From Mytilus californianus (taxonomy: Eukaryota; Mollusca; Bivalvia; Mytilida; Mytilidae): a stretch of 64,000 bases of DNA. The notes beneath the pieces were generated by a model. That model did not search any database. It was not told the origin of the DNA and was given only the letters and a program-made list of their open reading frames with translations. Location of the stretch: positions 52,704,384-52,768,383 of the forward strand of contig NW_026262712.1 in the NCBI RefSeq assembly GCF_021869535.1, in the 5' to 3' direction. Shown here piece after piece: positions 24,301 through 36,489 of the stretch. The position numbers and the translations under genes are program-made. The number at the start of each line of letters is the position of its first letter. Position 1 is the stretch's first letter.

Positions 24301-25640
24301 AAAGATATTGATATTTCATTTTCATTACATGTACATGGTTAAATTGTGTATTACATATCCACATATCCCCAATAATCATTTTTGTTTTTGTTTTTACTTT
24401 TATTAAATAAATATTTGAATATCCAAATAACTGTTGATCTTCTTGTCAAAAGTGCAAAGTTTTTATCTGAATTTTAAGAAAATAATATTTTTGGGTAGAC
24501 AAAACGCGGGTCTAGTGTACAAAATTTAATTCTTGTATCTATGATGCGCTTATTGTACTGTAAATAGTAATAATATAATCCCAATGGAAGGTATAAAACA
24601 ATCTAATAAAATCATGAAAATGGAATATTTTCTTTTTTTTTGCATGTCAATAAAATATTTTCCTAATAAACATGGGTTGAATTAAACGAAAGTTGTCATG
24701 ACATAACTGCACATGCAATGACTTCTAACATTATTACAAATACAAAGACAAGGCGTTATACAACTACATGTAAACTTTCAAATATATGTGTCTGTATTGT
24801 GCTTGGATTCAAAAGTTCTATCACGTGCAGAGAGCGTGGCATTGTCAACATTCGGAGCATCCTCTTTCCAGCCAGACGTGCTGCATAATTGTTAAAACAC
24901 ACGTCATGTCGGCATGTGTTGTACTACTGGGCGATTTAATAAAGTTGACTAACACTAGCTGCGAGATAGTCTATATGCCCCTCTTCCTCCCGTCAACTTC
25001 GGATCCAACTAATGGAATACAGTTTTGTAACCTTTATAGCACATTCAATTTTGTATAATCTATTCAAACAGATGTGCACATGTTCTCGTAATTATTTAAC
25101 CAGATATACATACTTGGACTTCTGCAACTTACATGTATTCTCCACTTATATCATCAAGTTCTCCTAACGTGCATTTTCACCATTTAAAATAAGGTGAACT
25201 CAAATGTCTGATGGTTTGACACCATGTTCACACTTGTGCAGGTGTTGTGTGATTGTTCCATAGCAGTGTCATAGGCGCGCAGACGTTCTACATAAAACAT
25301 ATAAACGTTACAAAATATTATCCCCAAAACTAATCAGTGCAGCAATTTTATTCTTTTGTGTTAAATATTAAGTATGAAGGATATAAAAATATATCTATAC
25401 TTTTAAGAAGGACAGACAAAAAACATGACGAAAAGAAAAAAAATACATTGGTCTACAGAAATATTACACAGAGAGCTCAGATTTGCACAACCCGGGCGCC
25501 AACAAAACGTTTGGAAAACGTTCATTTGGAATAATAAGCAGTGACTACACCAGTGGTTGTACCATCGTGTTGGATATTGCAAGTATATTCCATAAAATGT
25601 ATCTGTTAAGAAATAAATATTGCCAGTTTCAGTGTTCAGT
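24300..25640. other. Upstream flank of copy B, non-coding
   Basis: The block 25240-25330 (GCGCAGACGTTCTACATAAA, ATATAAACGTTAC) resembles 16005-16075 (GCGTGCAGATATTCCATTAA, ATATGAATGTCAC). It is a second shared block between the A and B units. A 90-codon plus frame at 24786 has no recognisable domain. Confidence 0.45.
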
Positions 25641-25644
25641 ACAC

Positions 25645-25850
25645 ATGTCTTATAAGAAGATGTGGTATGATTGCGAATTAGACAACCCTCCATCAGAGAC
25701 AACATAGAAGTGAACAACTATAGGTCATCGAACGATCTTCAACAATTGACAAAACCAATACCGCAAAGCTAGATTAGTTTAAATATAAAAGGGCCCGAAA
25801 TGACAAATGTAAAACAATTCAAACGAGAAATCTTATCGATTTTGATTTAC
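25645..25850 (-). mobile_element. Family-2 tail fragment, inverted
   Basis: AGAAGATGTGGTATGATTGC starts the reversed tail. AACTATAGGTCATCG and GGGCCCGAAATGACAAATGT follow in the same order as the reverse of 41620-41770. Confidence 0.7.
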
Positions 25851-26284
25851 AGAATTTGTGCATTCTTCTAATGAATATGGATATTGATTTTCATTTACAC
25901 AAGTTTATTGTGTGATATTTTAAAATTTAAAAGTGCAAATTAATATGTTAGTCTGCATCATGTTAGGAAAAACACACTCTTACACGAAATGTGAATGCAT
26001 GCACCCTCTAAGTTACGAAACATAAAACAAACATATCTTATCTTTTGAAGATTTTAATTTTCATTTTTTGGCTTGTCAACTATCTAGCTACATATAGAAG
26101 ATTGTTATCTCTGAGCTTTCATGTATATTTTAAAATATCCATTATTAGCCCTTGATGCATGCTGGTTGACTTACTTTATGAAAATGAAAAGAAACATTAA
26201 TACCCTATTGTATTAGAGAGGATACCGAAGAATATTCAAACTCAGACGTCGAAAACAAACTGTCAACGTTATTGCTATAAAAGA

Positions 26285-26430
26285 CAAAAAAAAAGACAAA
26301 AAAAAAACAAGCAACAGTACACAAAAGTCAACATAGAAACTAGAATTGAGCAACATGAACCTCACCAAAAACGTGGGAAAATCTCAGGTGCCCCGGAAGG
26401 GTAGGCTGATCCTGCTCCACATGTCGTAAC
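26285..26430 (-). mobile_element. Family-2 tail fragment, inverted
   Basis: CCGGAAGGGTAGGCTGATCC and TGCTCCACATGT are the reverse of 40915-40950. It is preceded by the reverse of the GGTGGGGTTC region. Confidence 0.65.
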
Positions 26431-27365
26431 AGTCGTTTTACTTATAAAAATACGTTGATAAGTTATATCAAGTGATTCAACATCACGCATGTATAAGCAT
26501 TTAAGTAAAAGTAGTCACATATATTTAATATTTATATGTAATAAAGTCTCACATGAAGCATTGTAGTGACACGCTTTTTTAAAACTTTCAAAGAATTCAT
26601 GAAATGGATACTCGTGATAATGTAATGATTGCTATGAAGCATAATATATTCTTTTTTATTTTATAAGTTTTACTTATACAATGAAACTGTAACATGTGTA
26701 GCTGAGGAATACATATTTTGAGTGTTTTAAATGCATGACTGTTTAAAGAGTATTTTACGTAATATGTGTCTTTTATCGGCAATTTGTACAATTCTCTTTC
26801 TTTGATCCTACTGCCTAATATTTTCTAGATCATGGACAGGACTAAAAAACTCGAAAATATTAGGCAATGACGTCATGAATCATTCCAGCAACGTCATGTG
26901 TTCATGTCTATCTGCGTCTCATTTTATCAAGGAAATGCACACGACTTCATTCATACAACGCTCTGTACACGTACAACTAGTTTAACTTACTATTTGAATA
27001 TATTCCATATTATCAACCAAAACAACATACAGTTAAGACAAATTGTCGATGAAAAGAATAATGGAATTTTATTTTTGCGGGCCCTGTTGATATTATTGCT
27101 GATAAAGTCGGTATCAAAAGCAAAAATGCCATTATTCTATATGTATTATATTGTATATTGTATATGTTCTTGTCAACTTACTGTTGTTTGTGATAATGTG
27201 TATCGACTTCAAATATAGCTTATTGTACCGTATAATCGTATTTTCTGTATTGTATTGTATAGTGTATAGTTCACTAAAAGGACTTGAACAATCATTTGCT
27301 CTAATTTCAGATCAAAGATAGCAGAATACTTACAAGCTAAAGGAAACTGAGGTAAATAGTGCTTT
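26430..27365. other. Intergenic, nothing recognised
   Basis: AT-rich. The 106-codon plus frame at 26898-27218 has no domain, leader or splice context that I recognise. Confidence 0.4.
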
Positions 27366-27369
27366 TGTT

Positions 27370-28015
27370 TCTGTTTATCATATTTGTTTTTCATTCATTA
27401 TTTTGTACATAAATCAGGCCGTTAGTTTTCTCATTTGAATTGTTTTACATATGTCATTTCAGGGCCTTTTATATATTTTGGCTTCGTATCGATCGGATGA
27501 GTTAAGCCCTTTTCAACTAATTTTTATAGTTTGTTCTTATGTTGTACTGTTACACCACTGTCCTTGGTTAGGTGAGGGTAAGCTCATACGTATGGAGTCT
27601 TCAAACTAGTTAAACCCCGCCACAATCTGTAGATGCCTGTCCAAAGTCAGGAGCCTGTAATTAAGTGGTTGTCGTTTGTTGCTGTATATCTTATTTGTTT
27701 TTCATTCATTATTTTGTACATACATCATCAGGCCGTTAGTTTTCTCATTTGAATTGTTTTACATATGTCATTTCAATTACAGAAATTATTGCGATGTTTT
27801 TATTATTGCGAAAAATGCGACATTTGAAAATATTTATATGAATTAAACAGGAATTTTCTCAATATCGCAAAAATTAAAATCGCACTTTAGTCTTAAATGA
27901 CAAAATCGCAATAATAAATGCACTGAATTTACAGTACCATTTATAGCTGACTATGAGGTATGAGTTTGGTCATTGTTGAAGACCGTACGGTGACCTATAG
28001 TTGTTAATTTCTATG
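27370..28015 (+). mobile_element. Family-2 tail with internal duplication and nested MITE
   Basis: The GGCCGTTAGTTTTCTCATTT segment occurs twice (about 27420 and 27730), a direct duplication of about 310 bp. The copy is then split by a small element at about 27773-27945 before resuming at ATAGCTGACTATGAGGTATG. Confidence 0.7.
27773..27945. mobile_element. Small MITE nested in family-2 tail
   Basis: The left end has TTTTTATTATTGCGA and the right end TCGCAATAATAAATG, followed by CTGAATTTACAGTA. The ends form an imperfect inverted repeat. The interrupted tail sequence continues on either side. Confidence 0.6.
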
Positions 28016-29321
28016 TCATCTTCTTATTTTTACATCTATATCAACAAGATGATTTATACTGATGAGACCATACTATAGAATTAACTCTACTGTAGCGTCG
28101 ATGTCAATGCAAATTTGACCGTTACAAATAAAGTTGTATTGCCGACCATCAAAACCAATCGATTTCAAAAAGGCTTTCAAAACAGTTTTTCTAATGCAAT
28201 ACTTGTAAATGTAAAAAATAATTCTCAAAACATTCAGAAAATTGCCGAGAGCGATTGCTCTACGTTGCTGTTAATAAAGACTTAGTGCATCAATGATTAA
28301 GAAGATATTATTCGATCTTATCCGATGTAACATTCGTAAACAAACTATTGCATTATAATGACAATATGATTTTTAATCGCTCTTACAATCGAATTAAGTG
28401 TCAAATAATATATCATATGATTTAATTGTTTGATTGATTAGTTGATTAACTGGTAACAGAGTGATCAATGTACAGTAATACATAAAACATGCAGATTCAG
28501 GCGTCTAGAAATTTTTTGGATTTCAATATGCCCTGTTTTGTACTGCGTTGGGTTGATTTTTAACCTACTCGCATACAAGAATAGCTCTAATCACTTTTCA
28601 GTAAAACATGTCTCTCTACCATTGCACATTATTCTTATTCACAGTCGGTCATTCTGAACCTTTAATCACTAATGCTTTGCGGAAAAGCAGGAAATTCCAA
28701 TTAAAAAAAGTCTGTCATTTGACTCGGAAGTGACGGTGTGGTCTGTTTACCTGTCCGATGTTTTGATACGAAATTTATGAATTTAACTAAACATTCTCTA
28801 GATTACCATATTTAGTGCTATAGAAAAAACTACAAACGCTACTAGGACACAAGATAAGTTACTCGCCTTCTCAACATTGGAAAGTTGACAATGTGGTGTT
28901 TTATACCATCACAATTGTCATACGCCCTATAGTTTGAGACGTCAATCAAACGAGATGACAGAAAATCCAACACTAACATAAAACTCTAAATAGCAAAATA
29001 AAAAAGGAGAGAGATGATCAATTACGAGCTTCCTAATTTGGAGAAACCATAGAAAAATGGACGGGTTAACTATTTTTGTGAGTACTAAATCGTTCCTCAC
29101 AATACACTCCACAGAACGATACATAGTTTCGCTTAATAGAACAAACTGTAGGACGTACAACATTTGTGGACACTTTCATGTTATTCAAACCTAAACAATT
29201 ACAGTATCAAACAGCATATGACCTTTTCTCTGTATGGTGTTAGTTTAGACAGGAGCAATTAGCATCACCATACATTATTTTTAATTATTAAACAATTTAT
29301 ACAATGGAATTAGGTAAGAAT

Positions 29322-29455
29322 GCTAGAAGACCTAGATGTTGCTGACAATCTGGCTCTGTTATCACACTTTCTGATAGACACGAGAAACAAAACCACCAAA
29401 ATCCACAAAACAAACAAAATGCTAGGGCTCAAATCATACATTATGTTAATTTTAC
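29322..29455 (+). mobile_element. LINE reverse-transcriptase scrap
   Basis: The plus frame reads LEDLDVADNLALLSH, then about 15 further codons and MLGLKS. This is the region around the FADD catalytic box of non-LTR reverse transcriptases (usual form LDDLDFADDLALLSH). The box is degraded (VADN), so the copy is dead. Confidence 0.7.
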
Positions 29456-29699
29456 ACGAAAGCAGTAGTTAAGCACCTAAAATATAAGACTGTTACAATA
29501 TCGGCTCTATCGGTCTTTCAATTTGTAATTTTTGTTTTATGTCTATATATATATATACTAGTGCAAATATTTTATTGCACTATTTGTACAAAGCAGGAAT
29601 ATTAACGTGCATTGTAATCGATATCATATATAATAATACAAATTGACACATTCATTTGTGACATCATCTGTCCTGTAAAGATAGCACCATGCATGACGA

Positions 29700-29775
29700 T
29701 ACAGAAAAAACAGTTGTTTCGTTAAATTTTGATTCCGTTCTCTCCAAAGCCATGGTTCCTATAACAGTGTTTATT
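29700..29775 (-). pseudogene. Orphan lectin helix-exon relic
   Basis: The minus strand reads MALERTESKFNETTV. This aligns with the helix exon of copy D (LSLERMESKLNETSAIL, 45577-45711) both as codons and as nucleotides. After this the frame runs to a stop, and no donor matches. It lies between copies B and C and is probably all that remains of another lectin unit. Confidence 0.65.
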
Positions 29776-29779
29776 GAAA

Positions 29780-31200
29780 TCCATGTAAAACCATAATTCG
29801 AGTATTTTTAACGCTCTTCGTCGCCCAAAGTCTTGATTTTTTGAAAAAAATATATAACTTAGGCTGCTTAATTTCGTCTATTAATACCATACTCATTAAA
29901 TACAATGAATGTTAAAGAGGATCTGCTAATTAACTTTATACATCTGAGCAGAATTTATACGTCTTAAACAATGCAAAAAGCTCTGTATGATGCCAAGGGT
30001 AAAATAAACCATTGAAAAATATTATCTTTTATCGTATTGCATACTTCATGAATCCCAGCAATACAAGCTGCAGGATGTAAAAAAAAACATGAAGCGGCAA
30101 TCCCAGCAGCAAAAATCTATAAGGAATAGTTTGACAATTTCACTTCACTAAGTTATGGTGCTAATCGGCGGACAAGAATAATATAAGATATTTTACAAGT
30201 CTCCCTTACCAATAAATATTGTCAACTATTTACGAGTTTAATGAATATCGAATTTACCCGATGTTTTATGACTTTTGTAACTTTATGCAAATTTGAAGAA
30301 GATCCGACAAAAAAAAACTACATAACCATAACGAACGGATGGGCGGACTGACTGACGGGCCAAAGCATGGCACCATCAAAAGCGTCCTTATTGGGATTAA
30401 AATAATCTTGGTCAATGAATAAATTAATTGAAATAGAAAAATGTTACGACAATACTGAATCTTTTACTTCCTTGCTTAATAATTTTATTGTGATTGTAAA
30501 ATATAAAGAAAATGGTTGATGTTGAATTATACGTACAATAAAATCAATACTTATAAAAACAATATGAACGTAACAAATCAAACAATTATGACTCAAAACG
30601 TTATTGTATGAGTTCGATACTAGTTTATGAGCCTCTAAATTGCAAGAAAAAAACATTCTCTCGGAATTAAATTATAAGTAGTTAGGACAATACTTTTTAT
30701 GTAATTTAGTCACACGTATGATATCTGTTAATCAACTTTACTACAGAGAGACAAAAGATACAAAAGGGACACTAAAATATCCGAAGTCTAATATAAACAG
30801 AACGTGGTCAAAATGAAAAGCGACTAAAAAATGGCTACCTTCGGATTACAAAACTCATAATACAGTCAAATATCATATCTTAATTTAAACATGTTTGCTT
30901 GATTTATTAGCTAGTTAACGTCACAGTAAATTTCACCTATTTGGCAAAAAAAGCAGAGGAAATCTGACTAGTTTTTTTAAGAGAACAATCAATTTGTATT
31001 TTTTAATGATTTGACCTTATGCACGTCTTTCAACATAGCTTAATGTTTGTAGATATGCACAAAACTTTCACAGTATATATCAACAGACGAAGTGTTCACC
31101 TTCGACAGGAAAACCGACAATCCTAGTCAAATAAGATTGGAGTCGAACGTATCTTTCAGGGATATAACGCATAACCACAGTTTTCATAGGCTAGTCAACT
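29780..31200. other. Intergenic, nothing recognised
   Basis: AT-rich, no recognisable exon or repeat boundary. Confidence 0.4.
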
Positions 31201-31264
31201 TCCTCTAGAAAAATGTTTTTAATTCTATAATAATCACATACAACCATTCACTGTTTTGTATACT

Positions 31265-31270
31265 TTTATT
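31265..31270 (-). promoter_or_regulatory. Poly(A) signal of lectin copy C
   Basis: AATAAA on the minus strand at the same distance after the ancestral stop (31290-31292) as in B and D. Confidence 0.6.
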
Positions 31271-31889
31271 TATAATTTTGTTTATGTCATCAGTCATCTT
31301 CTGCATAAACTTCACTTCACTAATATTCATTTTCCCCCTCCCTTTTATCATCAACTTAACGTAGCGTGCAAATTTGTTTTTACGCTGATATTCAAATATA
31401 AGATGTTCTCCATTTTGTACTGGTCCTTTGTAATGAGCACATAAAGACATTAGGTTTTGTGCATGTCCAAAGGTTATGTCCAAGTCGTGAAGTCGTTCGC
31501 CTAAAATATGTGCTATTGCAAGTCAGTACAGTCTTCCGACAAATACTGCAGTTTGGTTAAGTATCCACGATGCTGTAACTTCAATTATGATACAGAACAA
31601 AGCAAATAAAAATAGGTTGTTTGTTTTTTAATACAAGAAATTAATTGATAAGACCACGATCTTTTTGAGAATAAATCTGTATTTACAATTGGTGACTGTT
31701 TATCACGAAGCGGGTCATCGTTCAAACCTATTCAGGATGAAATGTACAGAAGTATGTTTTTAGCAGACTGCCGCGATGGATAAAATTTGTAATGTGCTAC
31801 CTCATACGGTAGCAGTACATAGTATTACGAAGAAATGTTAACCGAACTTAACACATATAATTCTGCTTACAAACTTCCATTAATTGCTT

Positions 31890-32790
31890 TTTCTTATATA
31901 TGTTAAGGTCTTAGTGTCAGGAAAAGTAGCATATATATATACAATAAAAGCTATAACACAAGTTTCCATACGTTTTGGCCATTACAGCCTTCTTCATTGG
32001 AATAAATTACAACATTGAAACAACAATTACATCGCTTGGATACATTATGTTACAATTACTTCCTTGACGTTCATTTGCCGCGATTTTTATCTTTTTATAA
32101 ATATTTTTACTTTCGTTCGTACATAGTGTTGAGTCCACCAGGCTCTAAAATTTTTAATTGTTTTATTCAAAAGACTTCTTTAGTTTTTCAGTAAATTTCT
32201 GTGCCAAATACTCTTTCTATTTCAGTAACTTTTAGATTTTTCATCGAATGGTTATGTTGAATGAAGTGGTTTGCTATTGGATCGTCTGTTTTTTTTATTC
32301 TTATTTTTGTAAAGTTCAATAACATCCTTTTAAACAGTGTATCGCCTATTTGTCCTACATATATGTTTTTCACATTTTGTATAGTTCATTGCATACACTA
32401 CGCCCACAGTTTTACAGTCTGTTTGTCCCTGAATGGTATATTCTTTTCCTGTGTTATCACAGAATACTTTGGTTTCATTAATGCGTGAACATAATACGCA
32501 GTTTTTCCCGCATGGTCCACAGCCATTACTCTGTTTATAAAATAATAAATTATGCTTCTTGTGCACTAAGATGTCTTTTCTGTTGTTGTCGCGTTTGAAC
32601 GCTACGATACGCGGATCGGGGAATATTTTCATTAGTCTATTAGATTGATGTAGAATTTTTAAATGTTTTTTGAGAATTGAATGTATATTTGGAAGCGCTT
32701 TGGAATAAGTAATTACTAAATGTACTACTATATATATATATATATATATTTGATTCGATTCGGCAGGTTGTCTTGAGGTGAACACGATAT
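31890..32790 (-). mobile_element. Penelope-like element C-terminal relic (GIY-YIG)
   Basis: The minus frame from about 32720 encodes a cysteine cluster (CGPCGKNCVLC) and then VVYAMNYTKC. After a 1-nt shift near 32370, the frame closed at 32188 gives NIYVGQIGDTLFKRM and FGTEIY. The VVY...YVG pair is the GIY-YIG endonuclease form found at the C terminus of Penelope-like elements. The 3' flank (31890-32080) contains GGCCATTACAGCCTTCTTCA, which I associate with these elements. The RT domain is absent and a (TA)n tract at 32729-32750 marks the upstream break. Confidence 0.75.
32729..32750. repeat. (TA)n microsatellite
   Basis: Pure TA run at the 5' edge of the Penelope-like relic. Confidence 0.9.
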
Positions 32791-33979
32791 GAAGGGGTTG
32801 ATGGTAATGAAGAGGACGAATACATGCTCTGATTTACATGTTAATATATTATGGTATAGTGAACTGTATTAATGATAATGTCCACATAACAAAAAGTATA
32901 GTTCTTAATAAATTAAAAGGATTTTTAAGCAACACATTACTTTTTAATTTGACGTTTATACTAGTAGATAAAATAGTTGTTACATGTACAATGTTAAATT
33001 TTCATAGCATACTGTTATAAAATTATTGAGTGTATTTGCTTAAACAATTACTTACCACAAAAAACTTTCCTATTGAAAATGTCTACCCGTTTTATCTTAT
33101 ATGCTTTCCATAAATCAACTTCCCAGTAAGGCGACTGTTCAAGACCTGTATGGATCATTGTGTCTAATTGTCCACCAACAGCGAAACGACGGGCATGCAT
33201 ATGGTCTGCATTTGAACTTTGCTTGGTTAGTTTTCCATAGGCAACTTCTCTCAAATGGACAATACTTTAGGAGAAAATGTCAACAGTAAACATTTGTTGG
33301 CCTTTTTAGATTTAAGAACTATAATTAGCCTGAAGACAGGGTAAAGCTTTACTCCATTTTCGAGTTGTTCGAGTTTGATATATAAATGGGAGTGGAATGC
33401 ATTTATCTCTTCTATCTCAGAAATCATTAAAAGTACATTGTATATGTAGTAATACATACTCGCATGATTGACCAGACACGCAATGATTTCAACCATGTAA
33501 AAGGTTGTTGACTTAAATTGGGAAAATAGACGGAACAACTGTAGCGGCCAAATTATATTATAAAACTGTATAACATTAGTTAAAATGAAATGATTACAAA
33601 ATAACTTCTAGGTTAAGACAGGTATAGCACAAAACTTTGACTTTGACCTAAATTTGTGAAGATAAATACCAAATCGCCCATAAAAGTATCAAAATTCGGT
33701 ACACATTTCAATATCAGTTTTTACACTTGCCTGTTACAGGAATATGTGAGGTATATAGTAACGCATAATAACCATCTAATCTCGCCGTACGCGTAATTGT
33801 ATGCATTGTCACCTAGTTTTGACCGATCCCGCGAATGTGCTTTGTTCAATAACAAATGTATTGTCCCAAAATGTAAATATAAACATCAAAGAGACGGAAT
33901 ACAATCGACATATAAACAACAAAACATCTTGAGGTGAATACACGGTTTTCAATATATGTATACAATATTTCAAGATTTT

Positions 33980-34784
33980 AATTTCCACAGGATATCGTAT
34001 AGTATATGTATATCAAATCGAATGAAGAAAGGGATAATCATTCTCTTACAAAGTTAGAATATTGTGAAGGGTTCAACATGTTCAAGGCTCAAATAATCTC
34101 TTGATTGGCTGTAATCAAGAACTTTTTTCCTTATCAGTGCAAAGTTTATAATTAAAGCATGACTTACTTTTTACACATTTCTTTATGGATAGGTCTTGGT
34201 TATGTGTGGACTATCTTATAAAATGTGTAAATTTTATAAATTGTGTTTTATGCATTAGATGACACAACAAGTACGATGAAATAGTAGGAATATTTTAAAT
34301 TTCCTAATTGTGGGTATGAATGTTAATCATGTAATCTATCAGTGACGAAGTATCTTTTTTGTTTATTTACAGTTCGAATCTAATAAATTCTTTATCTTAG
34401 TTACAACTGAACTTTATTTCACAGCCAATATTGTAGTCCAACTCTTTACATCAGAAAACGTTTCATGAAGTAAGTCAATTAACTAAAATTTAAATGCTCA
34501 AATAAAATGCCATTAAAAAAATGATATTCGTATGTGTAAATACAATTCTTAACAACTTCGGAACTAGTACTAGTAATCTGATGTGTGGTAGGCGTAGTAG
34601 CTTAAGATTTAAGTTATATTAAGTTTAAATGTTTTTTTTTTCGTTCTTTCCTTTTTTTTTAACTATTAAATTTTTAATCAATTTTAATCAAAAAATTAAA
34701 TGCATTCATGCATATAAATGCCAACCATAACTTTACAAGTTAAAGAACAGTTTACAACAGCTCTTTAATAGATTAATCTGACAG
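33980..34784. repeat. Direct segmental duplication, copy 1
   Basis: Begins AATTTCCACAGGATATCGTA and matches 35159-35921 plus 36245-36280 with few substitutions over about 800 bp. No coding content was seen. Confidence 0.93.
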
Positions 34785-35158
34785 ATAAAGTTTGGTCCTC
34801 AGTGCTCTTCAACTTTGTACTTTATTTGTCCTTTTTACTGTTTCTATTAGAGCGTCATTGTTGTTAAAACATTATCAATGTTTCTGTCAATCATGTCAAT
34901 ACTGCTGTTCCTTGGGGATCTATATATCACTATAATTCCCTATGTATATGTAACTTTTATTTAGGTATTACATGAAACAACGCAGAAGAGTTTCCTTTGA
35001 ACTGTTAGTTATGAGCTTCATTGATCATTGTTGAAGACCTTCCAGAGTCTGTAGAAAATAAACGGTGTTTCTTTGATATATGAGATAAAATGAATGTGTT
35101 GTAATTACCTACACAATGTATATCCTACGGCTAATATTCATCGAAAGAATGCAAAGTT

Positions 35159-36280
35159 AATTTCCACAGGATATCGTATAGTATTAGTATATCAAATCGA
35201 ATGAAGAAAGGGATAATCATTCTCTTACAAAGTTAGAATATTGTGAAGGGTTCAACATGTTCAAGGCTCAAATAATCTCTTGATTGGCTGTAATCAAGAA
35301 CTTTTTTCCTTATCAGTGCAAAGTTTATAATTAAAGCATGACTTACTTTTTACACATTTCTTTATGGATAGGTCTTGGTTATGTGTGGACTATCTTATAA
35401 AATGGGTAAATTTTATAAATTGTGTTTTATGCATTAGATGACACAACAAGTACGATGAAATAGTAGGAATATTTTAAATTTCCTAATTATGGGTATGAAT
35501 GTTAATCATGTAATCTATCAGTGACGAAGTATCTTTTTTGTTTATTTACAGTTCGAATCTAATAAATTCTTTATCTTAGTTACAACTAAACTTTATTTCA
35601 CAGCCAATATTGTAGTCCAACTCTTTACATCAAAAAACGTTTCATGAAGTAAGTCAATTAACTAAAATTTAAATGCTCAAATAAAATGCCATTAAAAAAA
35701 TGATATTCATATGTGTCAATACAATTCTTAACAACTTCGGAACTAGTACTAGTAATCTGATGTGTGGTAGGCGTAGTAGCTTAAGATTTAAGTTACATTA
35801 AGTTTAAATGTTTTTTTTTCGTTCTTTCCTTTTTTTTAACTATTAAATTTTTAATCAGTTCTAATCAAAAAATTAAATGCATTCATGCATATATATGCCA
35901 ACCATAACTTTACAAGTTAAATCAAATTGAGAATGGAAATGGGGAATGTGTCAAAGAGACAACAACCCCACCATAGAACAGACAACAGCAGAAGGTCACC
36001 AACAGGTCTTCAATGCAGCGAGAAATTCCCGCACCCGGAGGCGTCCTTCAGCTGGCCCCTAAACAAATATATATACTAGTTCAGTGATAATGAACGCCAT
36101 ACTAAACTCCAAATTGTACACAAGAAACTAAAGTTAAAAATAATACAAGACTAACAAAGGCTAGAGGCTCCTTACTTGGGACAGGCGCAAAAATGCGGCG
36201 GGGTTAAACATGTTTATGAGATCTCAACCCTCCCCCTATACCTCTTTACAACAGCTCTTTAAAAGATTAATCTGACGGTT
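35159..36280. repeat. Direct segmental duplication, copy 2 (interrupted)
   Basis: Offset 1,179 bp from copy 1. It is split by a family-3 element at 35922-36244; the duplicated sequence resumes at TTTACAACAGCTCTTTAA. Confidence 0.93.
35922..36244 (+). mobile_element. Family-3 element inserted in duplication copy 2
   Basis: Starts near GAGAATGGAAATGGGGAATG and includes AAAGAGACAACAACCCCACC, CAGCGAGAAATTCCCGCACC and GGGACAGGCGCAAAAATGCG. It is absent from copy 1, which defines both ends to within a few bases. The insertion replaces GAACAG of copy 1, so no clean target duplication is visible. Confidence 0.85.
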
Positions 36281-36394
36281 TTGAAAAGAGGTTAGAGCTG
36301 ATACAAACTGTATTTGGCTTCGGACTAGTTTGATTGGTAATACATGCATATCATTGCATGCCCATTGGTGCCCATACATGCATACCCATTGGTG

Positions 36395-36470
36395 GCCTTC
36401 GGCTATTTTCTGCTTTTTGGTCGGGTTGTTGTCTCGTTGACATATTACCCATTTCCATTCTCATTTTTAT
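36395..36470 (-). mobile_element. Family-3 end fragment, inverted
   Basis: GGGTTGTTGTCTCGTTGACA and CCATTTCCATTCTCAT are the reverse of the family-3 5' end. It forms an inverted pair with 35922-36000. Confidence 0.65.
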
Positions 36471-36489
36471 ATCACATTTCTTGTATGTT

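Larger units (their letters stand above)
31290..33270 (-). pseudogene. F-type lectin copy C, two-exon pseudogene
   Basis: Exon 3 (31290-31500) and exon 2 (33056 to about 33264) encode the two lectin half-domains (EVAYGKLTKQSS, SPYWEVDL, IFNRK, HDLDITFG). Exon 3 is 211 nt against 212 in B and D. A base is missing near 31310-31313, so the frame passes the ancestral stop and runs on to 31205. The cysteine in the FxCN motif is Tyr, and the CC pair is FC. The acceptor of exon 2 is altered; the nearest AG (33265-33266) would give the wrong phase. No leader exon was found upstream. The sugar motif reads RKVFCG, so the acidic residue is lost. Several independent lesions make loss of function likely. 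Confidence 0.75.

Noticed and set aside
26898-27218. 106-codon plus frame
   Set aside because: No domain, AT-rich codons, no exon borders.
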